Assembly (NCBI GenBank): GCA_002382085.1
Contig: DFZK01000005.1
Location: forward strand, 1 to 64,000
Source of the DNA: Sulfurospirillum sp. UBA4058
GTDB taxonomy: Bacteria; Campylobacterota; Campylobacteria; Campylobacterales; Sulfurospirillaceae
Length of the DNA: 64,000 nucleotides
Reading direction: 5' to 3'
Shown here: positions 8,692 to 17,944 of the stretch, piece by piece
Layout: each line of letters begins with the position of its first letter
Numbering within the stretch: the first letter of the stretch is position 1
Made by a program: the position numbers and the translations under genes
Notes under the pieces: generated by a model
Told to the model about the DNA's origin: nothing
The model's database searches: none
The model's input: only the letters and a program-made list of their open reading frames with translations

Positions 8692-9633
8692 TCACTCTTT
8701 TTTTATATTTTCTAAATGCGTCTCATAATTTTGGGAAAAAGTATGCGTACCGTTTTTCGTTTTAACAAAATAGAGATAATTCGTCTGTTTCGGAAAAATA
8801 GCGGCAAAAATCGCTTCTTTACTGACACTGCACACCGGCTGAGGCGGCAAACCTTTGTACATGTAAGTATTGTAAGGCGACGTATCTTCGCGTATGCGTT
8901 GCGGCGTGATTTTCGTATGCGAAAATTGCCCGTAGTTGAGTGATCCGTCCATCTGGAGTTTCATCTCTTTTTTGAGTCGGTTGTAAATGACGGACGAAAC
9001 CAAAGGCATCTCATCGTTATTCGCCGCCTCTTTTTGAATGATCGACGCGATAATGATAAATTTGAGCCATTTTTGCTCGTTAAATTCCCCGAAAATTTTC
9101 TCAAAAACGTCTTTATGGTAACGTTTGGCGTGCGCGAATAAAAAGTGGATCAGCTGAGCTTCTTTAATACCGACCGGAATATAATAGGTTTCGGGAACGA
9201 TAAAGCCGTCCGCGTAAGGCGTGGCTTTGGCATATTCTTGCTGCAAAGTTTCATAAGAAAGGTTAAACTCTAATGCCAATTGTGCCAATAAAAACTCTTT
9301 CGTTTCGCCCGGAATATACGTAATAATCTTTAAAGGAGCTTTGGAATGGCTGAGCTTGTACAAAAAATCACCGCGCGTTAAAACGCTCTCTTGAATACTC
9401 ACCCAACCGGCTTGCGGCTTGCCGATCAAATCCAAAAGGTATTTATCGACGCGCGAGTGCAAATCAAAGTTTTTATCGACCATATATGTTATAATTTGTC
9501 CAATCGAGCCTTGCGGAACAAATGCTACCGACATAGAACTCATAGGTCTTGATAAGTGAAACAAAAGTGCATATATGATTATTAACGCGACGTCGCATAC
9601 CATTAAAAAAATTTGGATTCTTTTTTTATTCAT
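8692..9633 (-). CDS. mltG: Endolytic murein transglycosylase MltG
   Basis: Single-pass inner-membrane lytic transglycosylase of the YceG/MltG family that cuts nascent glycan strands. One N-terminal membrane helix (about residues 5-27) is followed by a LysM-like part and the catalytic domain, with ASIIQKEAANNDEMPLVSSV (catalytic Glu in QKEA), VIYNRL, and SPYNTYMYKGLPPQPVCS. I chose the start MNKKRIQIFL because AAGAGAA precedes it; a GTG start 30 bp upstream lacks a ribosome site. The 5' end overlaps the divergent AsmA-like gene by 59 bp. Confidence 0.92.
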   Translation of the reverse strand: MNKKRIQIFLMVCDVALIIIYALLFHLSRPMSSMSVAFVPQGSIGQIITYMVDKNFDLHSRVDKYLLDLIGKPQAGWVSIQESVLTRGDFLYKLSHSKAPLKIITYIPGETKEFLLAQLALEFNLSYETLQQEYAKATPYADGFIVPETYYIPVGIKEAQLIHFLFAHAKRYHKDVFEKIFGEFNEQKWLKFIIIASIIQKEAANNDEMPLVSSVIYNRLKKEMKLQMDGSLNYGQFSHTKITPQRIREDTSPYNTYMYKGLPPQPVCSVSKEAIFAAIFPKQTNYLYFVKTKNGTHTFSQNYETHLENIKKE

Positions 9634-12136
9634 CGTTCTCTTTTTTGTTGCTTTTATCGCCACGCTGATGCATGGTCTTTTTATTGAGAGTTTACGTCTA
9701 CCGAACGTAAAAATCGATCAATTATATATGAAACTAGATAAAAAATTGATTGTAAACATCCAAACGTTGACGATCGATAAAGCAACTTCGGCGGATACTT
9801 CTTTGGAAGAGAGTGCGTTGATTCTTGAAAATTTTCCGTACCTCAATCAGTTTTTCAGCCATATCGATATTCAAACGATCGTTTACGACAATGAAACGTT
9901 TTCACTCTTATACGATAAAGCCCTCTTTAGTTTAGAGAGTAAGCATTTAAACGTCAAAGCACGTATGGAAGCCTTGGATAAGCATCGTTTAACGATTTTT
10001 TTAGAAGAGGCTTTTTTAAAAGATTTTGCCTTACATGTCAACGGTATTTTCTTTGCCGATCTCGCTCAATCCGGCTCAACGTTTGAGGGACATTTCGAGA
10101 CTTTCGGCATTCACGGTGAAGCTAAGATCGGGTTAAATCAAGACCTGCTTTCGTATCAACTCCAAAGCGAACCGTTTACGCATCAAGCGTTAAGCGATTT
10201 GATGAATTTTTTGGTCACGCAGGTCGAACTTGAGCCGATCGTCAAAGCGTGGATTCATGAAAATATCGTTGCTAAAGAGTATCGCCTAACGCATTTAGAG
10301 GGCAAATTCGATTTAAAAACGCAAGATTATTTTCCATTGGAGATGAAAGGCGAAGCAATCGTGAGCGATGCCAATATCACGTTTGCCCCGCACGTTACTC
10401 CGGCACATGTCGATGAAATCGGGATTCGACTCGATAACGATACGCTCTTTTTTGCACTCCGCAATCCGATTTACGAAGCAAAATCGCTTTCAAAAGCCGA
10501 TGTGCATATCTACAATCTGCTCACGAAAGGCACGGGAATCGTCGTTGATTTAGCGACAAAAGCACGTTTAGACGCATCAATACATAAAATTTTACATACT
10601 TTCAAAATAGACGTACCTTTGGTACAAACATCGGGTACGACCGAGGCATCGATTAAACTTGATATTCGCTTTTTGCCGTACGATTTGAATGCCACGGGAC
10701 TCTTTAAACTCTCTCCTAGCACGTTTGAGCTCAGCGGACTGCCTATGTCGACGCGTTCGGGCAGCGTTGAGCTCGATAATTTTAAGGTTAAACTGAATCA
10801 AACCAACCTTCGGTATAAAAATCTTTTCGATATCGATACGACGGGACTCTTGGATACCAAGACGGGTTTTTACGACGGCAAAGTCGATATTCATTCACTT
10901 TTTGTAGATTTTAATGGAAATACCCTTCTTAATGCGAAAGAGATACGCGATATAAACGGTTCATTTCGGATCGACGACAATGCAACGACCTTAGCGTTGC
11001 CGTCTCTTAAAACCCAAATGCGTTTCGCAAAATCAACCAATATCTTTGATATGACCGATCTTTCGTTGATCCGCCCGCTTTCGCCTTTAATGCAAGAGCA
11101 TAATCTTTCGCAAGGAAGTTTGAAACTTCAGACCGATGATTTTCAAAAATTTCGCGCCGATATTCTTTTGGATAACGTCGATTCCGTCTTAATTGAAAAC
11201 AATCAAACCCGTAATCGCTTCGATATCGCGTTTTCAACCGACGGCAAAGTCATCGATGCTTTCACGAAAGATCGTAAACTCTCCGTTCACTACGACAAAG
11301 AGATTGCCATACGCTTAAAAGATCTTAATCTTTCCGTTCCCGAGGGTAATTCAACGTCGCAAATGCCGATTAAAACGACGATTTCGGGAGAAAATGCCGC
11401 CTTCCTCGATGCAAACCGAAGCGCATTTCTTCTCAGCGATACGTATACGCTCATCTTGTTTCTCGATCAAACCCAATTACGCTCGTCTTTGGGAAAATCG
11501 CTTTTCAACTACGATAAAAAACGCGATCGTTTAACGATCAATGCAACCGCGATGGATGCGAATATGACCAATCGTCTCTTTAAAAAAAGCTATTTTAAAG
11601 AAGGCAATTTTTCGCTCGATATCGACGGAAAAGACGATAAACATATGCAAGGTACGTTTATCATGCATAAAACCTTGATTAAAGATTTGAAATTTTTCAA
11701 CAACCTCATGGCGACGATCAATGCCGTCCCTTCCCTCCTCGTCTTTAGCGATCCGAGTTTCAATAAAGAGGGGTATTTTGTCGAAAATGGATATATCGAA
11801 TTTTCGCAAGAAGGCGAAAAGATGATCATTAAAGAGTTGCAATTACGAGGAAATAATACCGACATTACCGGAGAAGGAACGGTTGATTTTACGGCCGATA
11901 CTCTTGATTTGAACCTTCAAATCAAAACCTTAAAAACATTTAGCTCCGCTTTGGATAAAATACCGATCGTCGGCGGCATTATTTTAGGGGAAGACGGTAA
12001 AATAGCTACTCGAGTGAGCGTCAAAGGCTCTCTTGACGATCCGAAAGTTGAGACGCATCTTTTGATGGATACGATTAAAAGTCCGGTAAACGTGATTAAA
12101 CGAACGCTCGAATTGCCTTTGGAACTTTTTAAATAA
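9575..12136 (+). CDS. AsmA/YhdP-like inner-membrane protein
   Basis: Large protein (853 aa) with one N-terminal membrane helix (about residues 11-32) and a long beta-rich periplasmic body, ending in an AsmA-like C-terminal domain (GTVDFTADTLDLNLQIKTL ... ATRVSVKGSLDDPKVET). Proteins of this class are bridge-like lipid transporters between inner and outer membranes. There is no good Shine-Dalgarno before the ATG, so the exact start is uncertain; a later start would remove the membrane helix. The last 8 bp overlap the convergent HAD gene. Confidence 0.8.
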   Translation: MIINATSHTIKKIWILFLFIVLFFVAFIATLMHGLFIESLRLPNVKIDQLYMKLDKKLIVNIQTLTIDKATSADTSLEESALILENFPYLNQFFSHIDIQTIVYDNETFSLLYDKALFSLESKHLNVKARMEALDKHRLTIFLEEAFLKDFALHVNGIFFADLAQSGSTFEGHFETFGIHGEAKIGLNQDLLSYQLQSEPFTHQALSDLMNFLVTQVELEPIVKAWIHENIVAKEYRLTHLEGKFDLKTQDYFPLEMKGEAIVSDANITFAPHVTPAHVDEIGIRLDNDTLFFALRNPIYEAKSLSKADVHIYNLLTKGTGIVVDLATKARLDASIHKILHTFKIDVPLVQTSGTTEASIKLDIRFLPYDLNATGLFKLSPSTFELSGLPMSTRSGSVELDNFKVKLNQTNLRYKNLFDIDTTGLLDTKTGFYDGKVDIHSLFVDFNGNTLLNAKEIRDINGSFRIDDNATTLALPSLKTQMRFAKSTNIFDMTDLSLIRPLSPLMQEHNLSQGSLKLQTDDFQKFRADILLDNVDSVLIENNQTRNRFDIAFSTDGKVIDAFTKDRKLSVHYDKEIAIRLKDLNLSVPEGNSTSQMPIKTTISGENAAFLDANRSAFLLSDTYTLILFLDQTQLRSSLGKSLFNYDKKRDRLTINATAMDANMTNRLFKKSYFKEGNFSLDIDGKDDKHMQGTFIMHKTLIKDLKFFNNLMATINAVPSLLVFSDPSFNKEGYFVENGYIEFSQEGEKMIIKELQLRGNNTDITGEGTVDFTADTLDLNLQIKTLKTFSSALDKIPIVGGIILGEDGKIATRVSVKGSLDDPKVETHLLMDTIKSPVNVIKRTLELPLELFK

Positions 12137-12758
12137 ACATCTTCAAAAGGTCTAAAAGTTCGGGCACGTTTCGGGCACGAAGGGAAGCTGCTTGAGCGGT
12201 GCCGTATCCCCACTCCGCGAAAACAAAATCGATACCGGCATTTTTAGCGGCACCTTCGTCTTTAACGCTATCGCCGATTAAAATCGTACTATAGGGCTTG
12301 ACGTCGACTTCACGCATTAAATACTGTACCATTAAAGGGCTCGGTTTAGGCTCCGAGACGTTATTTCCTCCGACGATTGCACTAAAATACTGGATTACAT
12401 GTAAAGCTTCTAGCATACGGCGCGCAAAAAAATCACTTGCGTTGGTGGCGATGCATAAATGCGCTTTAGCATTGAGTTCGTGCAACATCTCTTTGACGCC
12501 CGGATAAAGAACGCTGGTAACCGAACTTTGCATGTAATGTTCTTTAAACAATGCGCGATGGTTCGGATCGTATTCGTCCGTACCGTAAAAAATCATCGGA
12601 AGGTGTTGGTCGGGCTGGTTAATATGATACTCTAGCTCTTTTTTCCCGATCGGTGCAAGTCCGATGCTATCTCTGACAAAATTGACGCTTTGCGTCATCG
12701 CGGCACTCGAGTCGATGAGGGTGCCGTCCATATCGAAAATAATGCATTTTTCTTTCAT
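12129..12758 (-). CDS. HAD-superfamily hydrolase, phosphoglycolate phosphatase-like
   Basis: 209-aa HAD hydrolase of the Gph/beta-phosphoglucomutase type. IIFDMDGTLIDSS is motif I with the nucleophile and acid/base aspartates, CIATNAS is motif II, KPSPLMV holds the motif III lysine, and ILIGDSVKDEGAAKNAGI is motif IV. The helical cap lies between motifs I and II. Substrate cannot be assigned from sequence; phosphoglycolate or another small phosphate ester is likely. Confidence 0.85.
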   Translation of the reverse strand: MKEKCIIFDMDGTLIDSSAAMTQSVNFVRDSIGLAPIGKKELEYHINQPDQHLPMIFYGTDEYDPNHRALFKEHYMQSSVTSVLYPGVKEMLHELNAKAHLCIATNASDFFARRMLEALHVIQYFSAIVGGNNVSEPKPSPLMVQYLMREVDVKPYSTILIGDSVKDEGAAKNAGIDFVFAEWGYGTAQAASLRARNVPELLDLLKMFI

Positions 12759-12764
12759 GTGATT

Positions 12765-13265
12765 TCAGTCTTGAATCCGTTGACCTAAGATCAAAAGGTC
12801 TTTATCGATTCCCTCAATCGTAGCGATGCGGCTTAGGTTGCCCCACTCTTTAAAGCCGATTTTTTTAAAAAGCGTCAAACTGGCGATATTTTCGGAAAAG
12901 ATCAAGGCTAAAAGCGTTTTAATTCCGATGGATTTTGCGCGTTCTATCGCTTCGCCGAGGAATTGCTGTCCGAGTTTTTTACCTTGAAAGTTTTTGTCGA
13001 TGTAGATATTGATACGTGCCGTATCTTGATAGGCTAATAAGTTTGCGTAAAAAGGTTGAATGCTAATCCATGCGATAATACGCCCGCAATACTCTTTAAC
13101 GAGCATCGGGCGTTGTGCCGTGTGTGCCTCGAACCATTCTAGTTTTTCTTCGATTCCGACCGTCTTGCTATCGGCGGTCGAAATGCCGTCCTTGATCGCT
13201 TCATTGTAGATTTTAATAATCTCCGCTAAATCGTCGATGGTTGCTTCTCGTAGCGTTTGTAACAT
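12765..13265 (-). CDS. GNAT-family N-acetyltransferase
   Basis: 166-aa acetyltransferase resembling the phosphinothricin/methionine-sulfoximine acetyltransferase branch. The acetyl-CoA loop is NFQGKKLGQQFLGEAIERA, followed by the C-terminal ENIASLTLFKKIGFKEWG. The ATG at 13265 has AAGGA upstream; an in-frame TTG three codons earlier is less likely. It lies 6 bp upstream of the HAD gene and is probably cotranscribed. The true acceptor is unknown. Confidence 0.82.
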   Translation of the reverse strand: MLQTLREATIDDLAEIIKIYNEAIKDGISTADSKTVGIEEKLEWFEAHTAQRPMLVKEYCGRIIAWISIQPFYANLLAYQDTARINIYIDKNFQGKKLGQQFLGEAIERAKSIGIKTLLALIFSENIASLTLFKKIGFKEWGNLSRIATIEGIDKDLLILGQRIQD

Positions 13266-13326
13266 ACAGGGCAATCCTTAAAGTTGAATCATTCCTGATT
13301 ATACACAATGCTCTCTTAGTCTAGCT

Positions 13327-13668
13327 TTACTCCATTTCAAGGCGCATTAAAAGCATCTCTTCGCCGTCGATAATACTCACGTCGCGACTTTGACATGCAG
13401 GACAGATGAGCTCATAGTTTTCCAATGTCGACTCTTGGTGACACGTTTCACACCGTACGACGACATCTTGCACGTGTACCACGAGCTTTGCATCGTGACA
13501 GATCGTTTGCTCTTTAAACGTCTCAAAAGCCGTTTCCAAAAAGTGGATTTCGACACCGCTTAATTTGCCGACTTTAATCTCCACTTTCGTGATTTTCGTT
13601 GCACGATTTTGGCGTGCATTCTTTTCGCACAACTCCAAAAGCGCATTCACGATCGAAAACTCGTGCAT
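13327..13668 (-). CDS. hypA: Hydrogenase nickel-insertion protein HypA
   Basis: 113-aa nickel metallochaperone. The invariant N-terminal MHEFSI holds the nickel-binding His2; the zinc site is formed by CETC and CPAC. HypA works with HypB to load nickel into [NiFe]-hydrogenase, and in Helicobacter also into urease. The ATG overlaps the hypE stop (TAATG); a start two codons upstream would spoil the essential N-terminal MH and is rejected. Last gene of hypBCDEA. Confidence 0.96.
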   Translation of the reverse strand: MHEFSIVNALLELCEKNARQNRATKITKVEIKVGKLSGVEIHFLETAFETFKEQTICHDAKLVVHVQDVVVRCETCHQESTLENYELICPACQSRDVSIIDGEEMLLMRLEME

Positions 13669-14672
13669 TAGCAAATCCTCGGCAATAACTCGCCCTTAGG
13701 CGGTTCTAAAAAGCGTTCCGATCCCCACGGCGTTTCTAAAACGACTTTCCCCTCAAATCGATCGTCTACGTTACCGATTAGGGCACTTTTGGCCGTCTCT
13801 TCAAAGCGTTTGAGCACCTCTAACGCTTTGACAACTTCGCATTGCGGAAGTGCGATCAGCATGGTTCCTTCATTCGCAAATTCGTAAGGTTCAAAGCCTA
13901 AAAGTTCGCATATACCTTTGACTTCGTTGGCAACGGGAATATCCGCTTCTTTAACGTGGATACCGACGTTGGACGTTTGTGCCCATTCGTTCAGTACCGC
14001 ACTCATACCTCCGCGCGTTGCATCGCGCAATGCATGAATTTCAATGCCGGCATCGATCAAGGCTTCCACACTTTTCCACAACGATGCACAATCGGTTTTC
14101 AATTCGCTCTGCAATTCCAACTCTTCGCGCGTCGCCAAAATACACGCTCCGTGGTTCCCGACTTCGTTGGTGACGATGATGGCGTCGCCTTGGCGTAAGG
14201 CATGCGCCGAAATGCCCTCTTTGAGCACTTCCCCGACGCCTGCGGTATTGATAAAAATACCGTCTACTCCGCCTTTAGGAACGACTTTCGTATCTCCAGC
14301 CACGATTTTAACGCTGCTTTTTACCATCTCGTCACGCATGGAGATGACGATTTCTTCAAGTTTGTCGTACTCAAATCCCTCTTCGATCATAAATGCGCAT
14401 GTTAAATATTTTGGACGTGCACCCATCATCGAAAGGTCGTTGACGGTTCCGGCGATGGCTAGTTTTCCGATATTTCCTCCTTTGAAAAAGAGCGGCGAAA
14501 CGGTAAAAGAGTCGGTCGTAAAAGCGATTTTTTCACTTTGCATCGTTAAAACAGCCGCGTCTTCCAATCGTAATAAAATATCGTTACTAAAATGTTTAAA
14601 GAAAAGGTTTTTAATGAGGCTTTGCGTCTCTTCGCCGCCTCCTCCGTGAGAAAGTAATATTTTCGTACTCAC
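13668..14672 (-). CDS. hypE: Carbamoyl dehydratase HypE
   Basis: 334-aa PurM-like ATP-dependent enzyme that dehydrates the carbamoyl group on its C-terminal cysteine to thiocyanate, giving the CN ligand of the hydrogenase active site. The protein ends PRIC, so the required terminal cysteine is present. ILLSHGGGGEETQSL and AGDTKVVPKGG are typical. Translationally coupled to hypD (4-bp overlap) and hypA (1-bp overlap). Confidence 0.97.
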   Translation of the reverse strand: MSTKILLSHGGGGEETQSLIKNLFFKHFSNDILLRLEDAAVLTMQSEKIAFTTDSFTVSPLFFKGGNIGKLAIAGTVNDLSMMGARPKYLTCAFMIEEGFEYDKLEEIVISMRDEMVKSSVKIVAGDTKVVPKGGVDGIFINTAGVGEVLKEGISAHALRQGDAIIVTNEVGNHGACILATREELELQSELKTDCASLWKSVEALIDAGIEIHALRDATRGGMSAVLNEWAQTSNVGIHVKEADIPVANEVKGICELLGFEPYEFANEGTMLIALPQCEVVKALEVLKRFEETAKSALIGNVDDRFEGKVVLETPWGSERFLEPPKGELLPRIC

Positions 14673-15793
14673 GCTTTTGCTCCTTTAAGGTTCAAATTGC
14701 CGTATTTAAAATATGCCGCGCATGCCCCTTCGCTTGAAACCATGCACGAACCCATAGGGTTACTCGGAATACAGGCTTTTGCAAAGACTTTGCAATCGTA
14801 CGGCTTAGCGCGCCCTTTTAAGATATCGCCGCAAATACACATTTTATGGTCATCTAGCAATACTTTAGGAAGAATGTCGTCAAAAACGACTTCGGCGTCC
14901 ATCGCGGCATATGCGGGTTTTAGCTTCAATGCGCTATGCGCAATGTCACCGATACCTCGCCATCTAAAATGATCTCTTTTTTCAAAGTAGGTTTCGACCA
15001 ACGCTTGTGCTTTGAGATTTCCCTCTCTGGAAACGGCTCTAGCATATTGGTTTTCCACTTCGGCTTTGCCGTGATTGATCTGGCGCACGATGCGAAGTAC
15101 CGATTCCATGACGTCGGTCGGCTCAAACCCCGCTACGACGACCGGCGTATGATAAGCTTTTGCGATCGGCTCGTAAATTTTATACCCCGTAATCACGCTG
15201 ACATGGGAAGGTCCCAAGAATGCGTCGATTTTAGCATCGCCTCCGCTCATAATCGCATCAACCGCTTCGGGAACGCTTACGTGGTTGATATGAAAAAAGA
15301 TATTTTTCAATCCTAAGCGCAAAGTTTGCTCTATGAGTACGGCACTCATAGGCGTGGTCGTTTCAAACCCTATAGCAAAGAAAACGACGTTTTTATCGGG
15401 ATTGTCTTGTGCAATTTTGATCACGTCCAATGGCGAATAAAGCGAGCGAATGTCGTAGCCTTCCGCACGCAATTTTTGCAAAGAGCTTTTGCTTCCGGGA
15501 ACGCGTATCATATCGCCTAAAGTCGCCAAGATCGTGTTGGGCATCGACGCCAATGCAATCGCATGATCGATACGCTCTTTGGGCATAATGCACACGGGAC
15601 ATCCCGGTCCGTGAACAAATTCGATCAAATCCGGTAGAAGTTGCGGTAGACCGTATTTCATGATCGTATGCGTATGTCCGCCGCACACTTCCATAATATT
15701 GATTTGACGCGTACACTCTTTACGAATGATCGCAGCCAATGCTTTCATATGGACGGGATCGCGAAACCCTTCGATAAGATCGACGTCAGGCAT
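14669..15793 (-). CDS. hypD: Hydrogenase maturation factor HypD
   Basis: 374-aa iron-sulfur scaffold for assembly of the Fe(CN)2CO group. MEVCGGHTHTIMKYGLPQLL contains the catalytic CGGHxH motif and GPGCPVCIMP the second cysteine pair; GFEPTDVM and the C-terminal cysteines MCICGDILKG / AKACIPSNPMGSCMVSSEGAC provide the [4Fe-4S] ligands. Overlaps hypC by 8 bp and hypE by 4 bp. Confidence 0.97.
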   Translation of the reverse strand: MPDVDLIEGFRDPVHMKALAAIIRKECTRQINIMEVCGGHTHTIMKYGLPQLLPDLIEFVHGPGCPVCIMPKERIDHAIALASMPNTILATLGDMIRVPGSKSSLQKLRAEGYDIRSLYSPLDVIKIAQDNPDKNVVFFAIGFETTTPMSAVLIEQTLRLGLKNIFFHINHVSVPEAVDAIMSGGDAKIDAFLGPSHVSVITGYKIYEPIAKAYHTPVVVAGFEPTDVMESVLRIVRQINHGKAEVENQYARAVSREGNLKAQALVETYFEKRDHFRWRGIGDIAHSALKLKPAYAAMDAEVVFDDILPKVLLDDHKMCICGDILKGRAKPYDCKVFAKACIPSNPMGSCMVSSEGACAAYFKYGNLNLKGAKA

Positions 15794-16055
15794 AATGATT
15801 ATTTCCTTCGTCTTCGTCGATTTCTCCGTTTTTCATCGCTTCGGCGATTTCATTGTATGCGGCGATGCTGTCTTCGGCCTCTTCTTTGCTGATCTTGTTC
15901 ATTGCAAATCCGACGTGGATTAAAACGTAATCGCCGATATTGACGGGTTCACTGATCAAATCGAGCGTGACTTGGCGTCTAACGCCCAAGGTATCTACGG
16001 TCGCGTAATTGTTTTCGTCGATTTCCACGACTTTGGAAGGAATGGATAAGCACAT
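15786..16055 (-). CDS. hypC: Hydrogenase assembly chaperone HypC
   Basis: 89-aa HypC/HybG-family chaperone. The N-terminal MCLSIPSKV contains the essential Cys2 that binds HypD and the iron precursor; GDYVLIHVGFAMNKIS is the conserved C-terminal half. The acidic tail is longer than average. Starts 5 bp after hypB. Confidence 0.97.
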   Translation of the reverse strand: MCLSIPSKVVEIDENNYATVDTLGVRRQVTLDLISEPVNIGDYVLIHVGFAMNKISKEEAEDSIAAYNEIAEAMKNGEIDEDEGNNHYA

Positions 16056-16060
16056 GATAA

Positions 16061-16897
16061 TTACCTCAATGCTTTTTTCATTTTAAGGTAAGCGATCCAT
16101 TGATCGATTCCTTTACCCGATTTGCTGTCAATTTCGATAACGTCGACTTTCGGGTTGAGTTTGCGTGCTTCGCGAATCGCTTTTTCGATACTAAAGTCGA
16201 AATACGGTAATAAATCGCATTTCGTGATCAAAAACAGATCGGCGTTTTTAAACATGACGGGGTATTTTGCGGGTTTGTCGTCGCCTTCGGGAACGGAAAG
16301 CAAAACGACGTTTAAGTGTGAACCGACGTCGTAGCTAGCGGGACATACGAGATTGCCGACGTTTTCGATAAAAACAACGTCTAAACCTTCGACAGGAAGG
16401 TGATGTAAAGCATCGTGAACCATAAAAGCGTCTAAATGGCACGCTTGTCCGGTCGTGATTTGATACGCCGGAGCTCCTTTGGCAACGATACGATCGGCAT
16501 CTTGGTTCGTTTCCAAATCGCCTTCGATCACGCCGAGCTTGATCTCTTTTGCATCGATCGTTGCTTCTAAAAGCGTTGTTTTACCGCTACCCGGACTGCT
16601 CATTAAATTGATCGCCAAAATACCGTGTTCTTCGAAATGCGCTCGATTGTGTGCGGCTTGCGTATCGTTGGCGTCTAAAATTTTCGTAATGACCGAAATC
16701 GTTTTGGCATCGTTGAGTTGCGGATTGGCATGCAAATGCTCGTGTTTGTGCTCATGATCGTGAGCATGGGGATGGTCGTGATCGTGATGATCGTCGTGCG
16801 TATGCGAATGAGTATGCTCGTGTCCGTCATGGCTATGAGTATGCTCGTGTGCGGACCATTGTGTCGGCGTAATGGAACAACCGCAATCTTTACACAT
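16061..16897 (-). CDS. hypB: Hydrogenase nickel-incorporation GTPase HypB
   Basis: 278-aa GTPase. MCKDCGCS is the high-affinity nickel CxxCGC motif; residues ~17-55 are a histidine-rich nickel-storage stretch with many HxH repeats. GTPase motifs are SSPGSGKTTLLE (P-loop), EGDLETNQDADRI, ENVGNLVCPASYDVG and TKCDLL. First gene of hypBCDEA; hypF and the hydrogenase structural genes are not in the window. Confidence 0.97.
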   Translation of the reverse strand: MCKDCGCSITPTQWSAHEHTHSHDGHEHTHSHTHDDHHDHDHPHAHDHEHKHEHLHANPQLNDAKTISVITKILDANDTQAAHNRAHFEEHGILAINLMSSPGSGKTTLLEATIDAKEIKLGVIEGDLETNQDADRIVAKGAPAYQITTGQACHLDAFMVHDALHHLPVEGLDVVFIENVGNLVCPASYDVGSHLNVVLLSVPEGDDKPAKYPVMFKNADLFLITKCDLLPYFDFSIEKAIREARKLNPKVDVIEIDSKSGKGIDQWIAYLKMKKALR

Positions 16898-16994
16898 GTA
16901 ATATCCTTTAGAGTTTTTAAGAGATTATAGACAAATTCTTTAAATAGGAGCTAAAAAAAGAATTTTCTTAGTTGTTTTCAGGAAAAATAGCGTC

Positions 16995-17675
16995 ATGAAA
17001 TCTTCCGAAAATCTTACATGTATCTTTTGCGGTGCATCGAAGCTTTACCGCGTCAGCAAAACGCAGTACCGCTGTGCGATATGTCGGCGTACGTGGAGTT
17101 CTCAAAAGACGCAAAAGGAGGCGTTAATCGTTGAGGCTTTTGTTCAAGGCTTAAGTATCAATGCAGCCTCTTCTCGCTTACGATTAAACTATGCAACCGT
17201 GCAAAAGCGTTATACACGCTACCGTTCGTTTTTTATTCAAAAAAGCGAAGCGCGGTATCAAAGTGCCGCTATGTTTAGCGAATACGACGAATATTATTAT
17301 CTGCCGACTTCCAAAAAAGGCGATCTAGGTTATCTTTTCGACGCCGTGGGTATTTTAGGTATGCTGTCCGACGAAGGTGTTTACACGCTTTTACTCCCCG
17401 ATCATTTTGAGTCGTTAAAACAAAACCGTTGCGATCTTGAAGACAAAGAGGCGTACGCTAAATATCTTCAACACCATAAAATTGCACGTCTTCAAAGTTT
17501 CGATAGTCGATTGAGCCGTTTTTGGGTTTTTTTAGAGACGTTTATGCATCGCTTTAAAGGTATTGATCGTACCAATTTTATCTATTACCTCAAAGAAGCG
17601 GAATTTAAATTTAACCATACTCTAGAAGAACAACGTTTGATTTTAGGGCAAATACATGTAAAGACCGATATTTAA
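16995..17675 (+). CDS. IS1595-like transposase-derived orphan protein
   Basis: 226 aa. A zinc ribbon (Cys9, Cys12, Cys27, Cys30) is followed by a helix-turn-helix-like segment and a shortened transposase-like core ending SRFWVFLETFMHRFKGIDRTNFIYYLKEAEFKFNH, which resembles the end of ISXO2/IS1595 transposases (I..FW..LK ... YL.E..FR.N). EYDEYYY aligns with the first catalytic Asp region, but the core is shorter than usual and I cannot place the other acidic residues. No terminal inverted repeats or target duplications are seen, and base use matches the host, so it is more likely an immobile or domesticated gene than an active insertion sequence. Confidence 0.6.
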   Translation: MKSSENLTCIFCGASKLYRVSKTQYRCAICRRTWSSQKTQKEALIVEAFVQGLSINAASSRLRLNYATVQKRYTRYRSFFIQKSEARYQSAAMFSEYDEYYYLPTSKKGDLGYLFDAVGILGMLSDEGVYTLLLPDHFESLKQNRCDLEDKEAYAKYLQHHKIARLQSFDSRLSRFWVFLETFMHRFKGIDRTNFIYYLKEAEFKFNHTLEEQRLILGQIHVKTDI

Positions 17676-17773
17676 GCAAACAGTAGAAATATAAGCGTGA
17701 TGATACGATAGTGACACTTCATTGACACCGTGGGAGTTTAAGGTTTAGAATGTCGATTTGAAGGGGATTGAGG

Positions 17774-17793
17774 TGGTACCTGAGGCCGGACTC
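17774..17793. repeat. Left attachment repeat (attL)
   Basis: TGGTACCTGAGGCCGGACTC, identical to 41628-41647 inside tRNA-Leu. The flanking bases on both sides differ between copies, so the repeat is exactly 20 bp. This copy is only a fragment of the tRNA 3' end. Confidence 0.9.
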
Positions 17794-17849
17794 ACTATTA
17801 TTTAAAAAATACCTAAATTAAGGGATTTATTAAACATAAATCATTCGAT

Positions 17850-17885
17850 GGTACCGTAATCAGTACCGTTAAAATCCAAAGTACC
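17850..17885. promoter_or_regulatory. Left-end integrase arm-type sites
   Basis: GGTACCGTA (17850), AGTACCGTT (17862) and a partial AGTACC (17880). The same nonamer AGTACCGTA/T recurs at the right end (41456-41515), and the first two copies have the same 12-bp start-to-start spacing there. Probable binding sites for the N-terminal domain of the island integrase. Confidence 0.6.
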
Positions 17886-17944
17886 CACAATAATTTATTT
17901 ATTTCCTAAATTTATTATACTAAGAATAGTCTTAACTTTATTAA

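Noticed and set aside
14044..14649. 201-aa open frame on the plus strand
   Set aside because: Antisense shadow of hypE, which has full family motifs and operon coupling; no ribosome site or domain.
16995..17675. Intact insertion sequence
   Set aside because: No terminal inverted repeats or target duplication visible and the transposase core is shortened.
17774..17793. Second tRNA gene
   Set aside because: Only the last 20 nt of a tRNA are present; it is the attL copy.
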